Positions 52,786 through 56,759 of a DNA stretch of 56,759 nucleotides are shown in pieces. The stretch comes from DAOTTX01 sp034437515 (GTDB lineage: Bacteria > Chloroflexota > Anaerolineae > Aggregatilineales > Phototrophicaceae). A model generated the notes under the pieces. That model worked only from the letters and a program-made list of their open reading frames with translations. It was not told where the DNA came from and ran no database searches. The position numbers were made by a program, and so were the translations under genes. Each line of letters begins with the position of its first letter. Within the stretch, counting starts at the first letter, position 1. Where the stretch lies: the NCBI GenBank assembly GCA_034437515.1, contig DAOTTX010000210.1, positions 1 to 56,759 of the forward strand. Reading direction: 5' to 3'.

Positions 52786-52893
52786 TCAGCGGCGATTTTC
52801 TCGCCGGTATTGTTCGCGTTTTCGTTTCTGTTTTTCTTTGCGCTCCTGTTGTCGCGCCATCATCCGTAGATAGAACAGCTCCATCATATCCAT
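52786..52893 (-). CDS. Micro-ORF 3 of a charged small-protein operon (35 aa)
   Basis: A 35-residue protein beginning MDMMELFYLRMMARQQ and continuing as an almost pure Arg/Lys/Glu/Gln helix to the C-terminus. The start codon follows immediately after the stop of micro-ORF 2 (TAAATG), with AGAGGAAG upstream inside that gene, so the two are translationally coupled. The hydrophobic N-terminal face with a charged tail is shared with micro-ORF 2 and suggests related peptides that bind membrane, RNA or a protein partner; which one is unknown. Confidence 0.55.
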   Translation of the reverse strand: MDMMELFYLRMMARQQERKEKQKRKREQYRRENRR

Positions 52894-52989
52894 TTAGTGC
52901 TTCCTCTTATGCTGTTGACGGGCTTCTTCTTCCGCGCAGCGGCGACGTTCGCGTTCGAGCATTTCTTGCTTTTGTAGTGAGAGAAACAT
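52894..52989 (-). CDS. Micro-ORF 2 of a charged small-protein operon (31 aa)
   Basis: A 31-residue protein beginning MFLSLQKQEMLERERRRCAE, with a single Cys and a charged tail ending QQHKRKH. AAGGAAAA lies six bases before the ATG. Its stop abuts the start of micro-ORF 3. Predicted as one helix, Arg/Glu-rich. No family is recognised. Confidence 0.55.
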   Translation of the reverse strand: MFLSLQKQEMLERERRRCAEEEARQQHKRKH

Positions 52990-53060
52990 GCGTTATTTTC
53001 CTTGTGCTGTTGGTGATATTTTGTTGTCATAGACGGCGGCATGTATAGCTAACGTCCCGG

Positions 53061-53168
53061 CTAGCGCAAATCGCTGATGTCGTAGGTTTTCCCGTGCTTT
53101 TCGGCATCGTAAGAAGCATCTGTGCGCTGTGACCGACGTGCATAGGGGGACTGTTTGCGTCCGAACAT
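53061..53168 (-). CDS. Micro-ORF 1 of a charged small-protein operon (35 aa)
   Basis: A 35-residue protein beginning MFGRKQSPYARRSQRTDASY and ending YDISDLR. It is basic at the N-terminus and mixed later, and differs in composition from the other three. AAAGGA lies ten to eleven bases before the ATG. It is the first of the four ORFs; 71 bases separate it from micro-ORF 2. A promoter-like pair is ~140 bases upstream. No family is recognised. Confidence 0.5.
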   Translation of the reverse strand: MFGRKQSPYARRSQRTDASYDAEKHGKTYDISDLR

Positions 53169-53306
53169 AATCTCGCGTCCTTTCGGCTGATCCCTATAAA
53201 TTGGCGGTGCGCTCCGAGTGCTGCGTGGCTAGCGAGGCGTGTTCGGAGTGGGCACCGTAGCGGTTCCGTTGGTATAAACCATGCTTTAGCCCATCCTTTC
53301 TCTCAT

Positions 53307-53336
53307 TTAATATCTGGTCTGGCTTTTATGGGTCAA
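53307..53336 (-). promoter_or_regulatory. Candidate promoter of the micro-ORF operon
   Basis: On the minus strand TTGACC (53331-53336) and TATTAA (53307-53312) are separated by 18 bases. Transcription would begin near 53300 and run through the four small ORFs to the terminator at 52592. Confidence 0.5.
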
Positions 53337-53545
53337 GAAGGTTCATTAAAGCCATTTAAAATATAAAACGGTGTTTATCCGGTGTCAAGAGGTTCTCAGA
53401 TTTGCTCGGTTCTGTAATCGTTGGAACACAGCATCAAGGGCTGGGGTGATGGTCGTTTCCACACAAGATAGGGTGTCTATCAGCCTTTAGTGTTTTTTGG
53501 GGGATTGAGGTTCTCATGGATAAACAAAAAGAACATTCACAATTC

Positions 53546-53598
53546 GTAGGGATGACCTGGCGTGGTTGCCCTGGGCAGGCACAATGGCCTGCCCCGAC
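53546..53598. repeat. REP-like palindromic element
   Basis: GGGCAGGC (53573-53580) and GCCTGCCC (53587-53594) form a perfect 8-bp stem with a 6-base loop, preceded by GTAGGGATGACCTGGCG. The sequence resembles GC-rich palindromes of the type GTAGGGGCG…GGGCAGGC that recur between genes in many environmental genomes. Only one copy was found here, so repeat status is inferred. Confidence 0.4.
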
Positions 53599-53653
53599 AT
53601 TCAGACAATTCTAATTGGCTCCCCCATCCATCAGTAAGCGGGTGAACAGTCGA

Positions 53654-55228
53654 TTACGCTGTTGAGGTTGCAGGTTCGGTCGTGCTGTCCGTCGCCGTAG
53701 AACTCAACGGTAGGGTGAAGTTAAACACTGACCCGCTGTGTCCGTCACTTTCCACCCAGATGCGCCCCTCATGAGCTTGTACCGCCAACCGGCAGAAAGC
53801 CAACCCCAGTCCGATGCCTTTGGGTGCGTTCTTGTAGTTCACACGGTTGAATTTGTCGAAGATCGCTTCTTGCATCCCCGACGGGATGCCAGGGCCAGAG
53901 TCCCACACACTGATGAGGATGTCGCTGGCTTTGGCGGTCGCGCTCAGGGTGATCTTGCCATCTGCCGGGGTGTATTTGCTGGCGTTTTCCAGCAGATTGG
54001 TCACAACCCGTAAGATCATATCGCTATCGACCTCGATCATCGGCAGATCACGACTGATGCGAATATCAAGTGTCTGCCCCGCGTCGAAGATCAACGGCTG
54101 CACCAACTGAACGGCATCGGTCAAGACCACTTGCATCTCGATTGACTGCCGGTCAAGGATGGCGCTGCCTTCTTCCAATCGTTGCAGGTCCAGCAGACTG
54201 TCAAGCATCCGGCGCAGTTGGCGTGTGCTGCGCACGCCGATCTGTAATAACGTTCGCACCAGCGGATTCTCGTGGTTGGCGAGCACCTGCGCGAGCTTCT
54301 GTGTGCTGCCAGCGATGGCTTGCAGCGGCCCACGTAGATCGTGATAGACCATCGCGGTCAGGTCGCGGCGCAGTTGTTCGAGTTCCATCTGTGCGGTGAC
54401 GTCTTGCTGCATCCACTCGATCAGATTGCCCTGTGCAAACGGCAGACGCCGCACCCGCAGCACCACCTGTATTTCCTGCCGGGTATGCAGAGTCTGAATG
54501 CTCGCCCGTAGCGTTACTTCTTCTTCGGGGCGCAGCTTGTTTAAAGGGCCAATATGAGTCATATCCACTTGCTGCACGTCTTCGATGGGCGTTAACAGCA
54601 GATCGTAACGTTCGCACTCCAGTAGATCGGTCGCCTTGCGGTTGGCACCGACAATTGACCCGTTCAGGTCGGTCAGTAGGATCGGCACGACCGCATCATC
54701 AAACAGCGTCTCATAGCGGATCGCCCCCTTGCCACTAATGCCGAAATCCCAGGCATTGTTCAGCGCCGTCGCCCCTAGATCGGCGATTTCTTCCAACAGG
54801 GCGACCGCTTCACCATCGAATGCGCTGACCTCCGGGTGCAATATCAACAGGACGCCAAACACCCCACCATGACGCCACAATGGTAAGCCAATCGCGCTGC
54901 CCGTCTGGGTTAGTGTTTGCGGCAGTTCAGGCCAGCGTGGGTCGATTTCCACGTTGCGAATATACACCGTGCGCTGCCCATGATACACATACCCGATCAC
55001 CCCCCGGTCGAGTAAGGTCTGCCATAGATCACTGACGGGTTGCGGCTGGTCGAGGATGAAGGCATCCTGAATGTGGTCATCTTCGTCGAAAGTAACCAGA
55101 AAGCCCTGCTCAATGCCGATCATCTGCCCGGTTGTGGTTAGCAACGTCTGCATGATGCGCTGTGTATCCAGATGATGATCGTGCAGCACGCGCGACAGCC
55201 GATAGAGTGCCTCGTAGCGTCCCTGCAC
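53654..55228 (-). CDS. Cytoplasmic sensor histidine kinase (GAF-PAS-HisKA-HATPase)
   Basis: A 524-residue soluble kinase. A GAF domain is at about 20-160 (GIEQGFLVTFDEDDHIQDAF; IGLPLWRHGGVFGVLLI), a PAS-like domain at ~172-285 (FDDAVVPILLTDLNGSIVGA), and HisKA at ~285-350 with phosphoacceptor H296 in MVYHDLRGPLQAI. The ATPase domain at ~395-510 shows NLLENASKYT, WDSGPGIP and GIGLGLAFCRLA. It has no membrane helix, so it senses an internal ligand or another protein. It starts two bases after the stop of the FHA-FHA-TIR gene, so the two are coupled. No response regulator is adjacent; the partner is elsewhere. Confidence 0.9.
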   Translation of the reverse strand: MQGRYEALYRLSRVLHDHHLDTQRIMQTLLTTTGQMIGIEQGFLVTFDEDDHIQDAFILDQPQPVSDLWQTLLDRGVIGYVYHGQRTVYIRNVEIDPRWPELPQTLTQTGSAIGLPLWRHGGVFGVLLILHPEVSAFDGEAVALLEEIADLGATALNNAWDFGISGKGAIRYETLFDDAVVPILLTDLNGSIVGANRKATDLLECERYDLLLTPIEDVQQVDMTHIGPLNKLRPEEEVTLRASIQTLHTRQEIQVVLRVRRLPFAQGNLIEWMQQDVTAQMELEQLRRDLTAMVYHDLRGPLQAIAGSTQKLAQVLANHENPLVRTLLQIGVRSTRQLRRMLDSLLDLQRLEEGSAILDRQSIEMQVVLTDAVQLVQPLIFDAGQTLDIRISRDLPMIEVDSDMILRVVTNLLENASKYTPADGKITLSATAKASDILISVWDSGPGIPSGMQEAIFDKFNRVNYKNAPKGIGLGLAFCRLAVQAHEGRIWVESDGHSGSVFNFTLPLSSTATDSTTEPATSTA

Positions 55229-55230
55229 GG

Positions 55231-56442
55231 CTAACCTTTCAGTCGTTTGATCTCGTTAGCAAGCTGCGTAAAAGCGACATCCGGCACGGCAGGGTTATAT
55301 TGAATACGTGTCAGTTTACGGGCACCGATGGGCAACCGCTCCACCGGCTCATACATCATCAGTATGATGGGTTTCTCTCGATTCTGGAAGTGTCGCCAGT
55401 TCTTACGCACATGCTCAGATTCCATTGCCGCCTTTGAGACGATCACCACCACGCCCCAGCATTCCAGCCGAGCCTGTTCGGTCGCCAGCATCCAGTCGTT
55501 ACTGCTTTCGATCAAATACTGATCGACCCAGGCTTTAACGTCCTCTTCCAGTAGATGTGCCACCATCGGCGCGACCAGACGCTCCCAATCTTCACGCGCA
55601 TAGGTGATGAGCACTTCGTCCTCTAAGGATGTATGTGCCAACCCGGTACCGGCTTCGGTCGGTTCTGCGCTGTTCTGCTGGATGATACGCGAGATCTCTT
55701 CCTGTGTGGTACGCCGTGTGCGCGAGGACTCGGTCGAATCGACAGGTTCACCCAGGATGTCAGTTTGTGTGCGTGAGGCGGCGATCTCCGGGTTATTCGT
55801 CAGTTCGATGTGGATGGTCGTACCGACCTGAATCTTGTCATGCATGAACAACTTGCTCGGTTCCAGGACTTCCTCACCGTTCAAGAATGTGCCGTTGGTT
55901 GAGCCGATGTCTTCGACGTAATACCCGTCGGGCATTAACGTCAGCCGGAAGTGCTCGCGGCTCATCTCCGGCTCGATAATCACGATGTCGTTGGTCGTAG
56001 AACGCCCCACCGAGAGTGTCATCGCCTCTATTGGGTAAACGGAGACGTCATCACTTTCAGAAAGTTTGACCACCATATACGCATTCGACGTGACCGGAAT
56101 CGGCTGCTTGGACTTAAACTTGTCCGCGACTTCCGGGTCTTCTGACGGATGGCCCAGGCGATATTCCAGCGTAATCGAGTCACCGAGTTCGACGATACAC
56201 TGCGACCCTAACAGCCAGACACCCTCCACCTTTTGTCCGTTGACGAATGTGCCGTTGCTCGAATCCAGATCGTAAAGTTCGTAGCCTTCAGGGGTGCGGA
56301 TGAGTCGCAGATGGTTGCGGCTAACTTCGTTATCCTGGATGATAATCTCATTTTTGCTGCCTCGCCCAACCCGCACTTCTTGCACTTCCAACGGAAGCAC
56401 CTTACCCGGGTCTGGACCACGCCGCATGATAAAGTAACTCAT
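55231..56442 (-). CDS. Two FHA domains fused to a TIR domain
   Basis: A 403-residue cytoplasmic protein. FHA 1 covers about 20-95 (VGRGSKNEIIIQDNEVSRNH, DSSNGTFVNG) and FHA 2 about 140-215 (VGRSTTNDIVI, SREHFRL, GSTNGTFLNG); both retain the Arg, Ser and Asn residues that bind phosphothreonine. A polar linker (~216-270) leads to a TIR domain at ~275-400 (EDEVLITYAREDWERLVAP; VVVIVSKAAMESEHVRKNW). In enzymatic TIR domains a Glu follows in the segment SEWVRAEW; here it is SEHVRKNW, with N348 at that place, so NADase activity is doubtful. It probably acts as a phospho-dependent scaffold. A coupled histidine kinase follows. The ATG lies near 56442 with weak ribosome binding signal. Confidence 0.88.
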   Translation of the reverse strand: MSYFIMRRGPDPGKVLPLEVQEVRVGRGSKNEIIIQDNEVSRNHLRLIRTPEGYELYDLDSSNGTFVNGQKVEGVWLLGSQCIVELGDSITLEYRLGHPSEDPEVADKFKSKQPIPVTSNAYMVVKLSESDDVSVYPIEAMTLSVGRSTTNDIVIIEPEMSREHFRLTLMPDGYYVEDIGSTNGTFLNGEEVLEPSKLFMHDKIQVGTTIHIELTNNPEIAASRTQTDILGEPVDSTESSRTRRTTQEEISRIIQQNSAEPTEAGTGLAHTSLEDEVLITYAREDWERLVAPMVAHLLEEDVKAWVDQYLIESSNDWMLATEQARLECWGVVVIVSKAAMESEHVRKNWRHFQNREKPIILMMYEPVERLPIGARKLTRIQYNPAVPDVAFTQLANEIKRLKG

Positions 56443-56539
56443 GATAAAGTCTTAAAGGTATCAATTCTGTTCTAAAAAAATTATAGTATTTTTATTCTTA
56501 ATACGCTAGCCACGTTAACAATTCTGGTACAAACTCATC

Positions 56540-56567
56540 TTGACGCACGCCGTTAAATTGCTACAAT
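56540..56567 (+). promoter_or_regulatory. Sigma70-type promoter of tRNA-Lys
   Basis: TTGACG (56540-56545) and TACAAT (56562-56567) with a 16-base spacer; the tRNA starts 15 bases after the -10. Confidence 0.7.
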
Positions 56568-56581
56568 GTAACCTATTAAAT

Positions 56582-56654
56582 GGCCTTGTAGCTCAATCGG
56601 CAGAGCAGTTGACTCTTAATCAATTGGTTGTAGGTTCGAGTCCTACCAGGGTCA
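56582..56654 (+). tRNA. tRNA-Lys (anticodon CTT)
   Basis: A 73-base cloverleaf. The acceptor stem GGCCTTG/CAGGGTC contains two G-T pairs; the anticodon stem GTTGA/TCAAT holds the loop CTCTTAA with anticodon CTT. The T-arm is GTAGG/CCTAC with TTCGAGT. The discriminator is A, and CCA is not fully encoded. Confidence 0.93.
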
Positions 56655-56679
56655 CCTAAAGGAACGTAGTCCGAACATG

Positions 56680-56709
56680 CGCCAGCCATCGTGCTGGCGT
56701 TTTGTTTTC
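56680..56709 (+). terminator. Rho-independent terminator after tRNA-Lys
   Basis: CGCCAGC (56680-56686) and GCTGGCG (56693-56699) form a 7-bp stem with a 6-base loop, followed by TTTTGTTTT. Confidence 0.85.
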
Positions 56710-56759
56710 CCTGAACCGCTTCTGTCTCCGCCTCATCCCGTACCCGCTGTGTGACATCT

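Larger units (their letters stand above)
53169..53653. other. 485-base stretch with the micro-operon leader and a repeat-like hairpin
   Basis: The part nearest micro-ORF 1 is a ~130-base untranslated leader with a possible 17-codon leader peptide (53229-53282, minus). A promoter-like pair lies at 53307-53336. The remaining part to the histidine kinase stop is non-coding as far as I can see and includes the hairpin at 53573-53594. Confidence 0.4.

Noticed and set aside
53229..53282. A 17-codon possible leader peptide (MVYTNGTATVPTPNTPR) upstream of the micro-ORFs
   Set aside because: The purine-rich element is too far (about 11-12 bases) and the peptide shows no attenuator-like codon run or following alternative hairpins.
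1..56759. Insertion sequences, prophage or integrative element borders
   Set aside because: No transposase, integrase or phage structural gene was found, and no tRNA gene is followed by a direct repeat of its 3' end.

Overview
The window reads as one continuous piece of a bacterial chromosome, most likely from a Chloroflexota (Anaerolineae-type) organism. This rests on gene content only: large DUF11/PKD surface proteins, a Ser/Thr kinase fused to an AAA ATPase, TPRs and FHA, FHA-TIR proteins, exported proteins without a lipobox, and generic housekeeping genes. No rRNA is present to confirm the assignment. No transposase, integrase, phage gene or CRISPR array was seen. Genes are densely packed, with many 4-14 bp overlaps and GTG/TTG starts.

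Layout. 1-0.9 kb: 3' end of a tagaturonate epimerase gene. 1.2-4.4 kb: a DUF1772 membrane protein, then (minus strand) an MbnP-like copper protein and an MbnH-like di-heme enzyme carrying an extra five-helix membrane domain. 4.6-7.0 kb: a Cache-type histidine kinase and its receiver protein. 7.0-10.7 kb: a sigma70-type promoter, a cobalamin riboswitch and a BtuF-BtuC-BtuD-like ABC importer. 10.7-11.8 kb: tRNA-Gly(CCC), ribosomal protein L25 and tRNA-Leu(CAG), each with recognisable promoters or terminators. 11.9-12.1 kb: a frameshifted acidic remnant. 12.3-25.1 kb: two tandem receiver proteins, a HAMP/PAS histidine kinase translationally coupled to a 1767-residue DUF11 surface protein, and a convergent 1405-residue kinase-ATPase-TPR-FHA protein. 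25.3-32.2 kb: MsrB, a 949-residue FAD/Fe-S dehydrogenase, a YbdK-type carboxylate-amine ligase, a pseudo-receiver/GAF protein and an M20 peptidase. 32.3-39.4 kb: an OmpR-like regulator with a degenerate receiver, S20, a tail-anchored acidic protein, a divergent LysR/SDR pair, a HIT-DUF2087 fusion, CorA, an aldo/keto reductase and a small membrane protein. 39.5-48 kb: a housekeeping run rpe, fakA, two DegV/FakB genes, recG, cupin, coaD and a coiled-coil protein, closed by a terminator. 48-52.6 kb: ComEC with a degenerate C-terminal domain, a membrane protein, a HAD hydrolase and a YihY/BrkB protein. 52.6-53.3 kb: a run of four tiny, highly charged ORFs on the minus strand with their own promoter-like sequence, ribosome binding sites and terminator. 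53.6-56.4 kb: an FHA-FHA-TIR protein and a GAF-PAS histidine kinase in one operon. 56.6 kb: tRNA-Lys(CTT).

The most distinctive material is (i) the micro-ORF operon at 52.6-53.2 kb, which I cannot assign to any family; (ii) the MbnP/MbnH pair with its membrane fusion; (iii) the FHA-FHA-TIR/histidine kinase pair, whose TIR domain seems to lack the catalytic Glu; (iv) the sensor kinase coupled to a giant DUF11 protein beside a kinase-ATPase-TPR-FHA protein; and (v) a HIT-DUF2087 fusion. All functional statements come from reading motifs and translations by eye; no database search was run.
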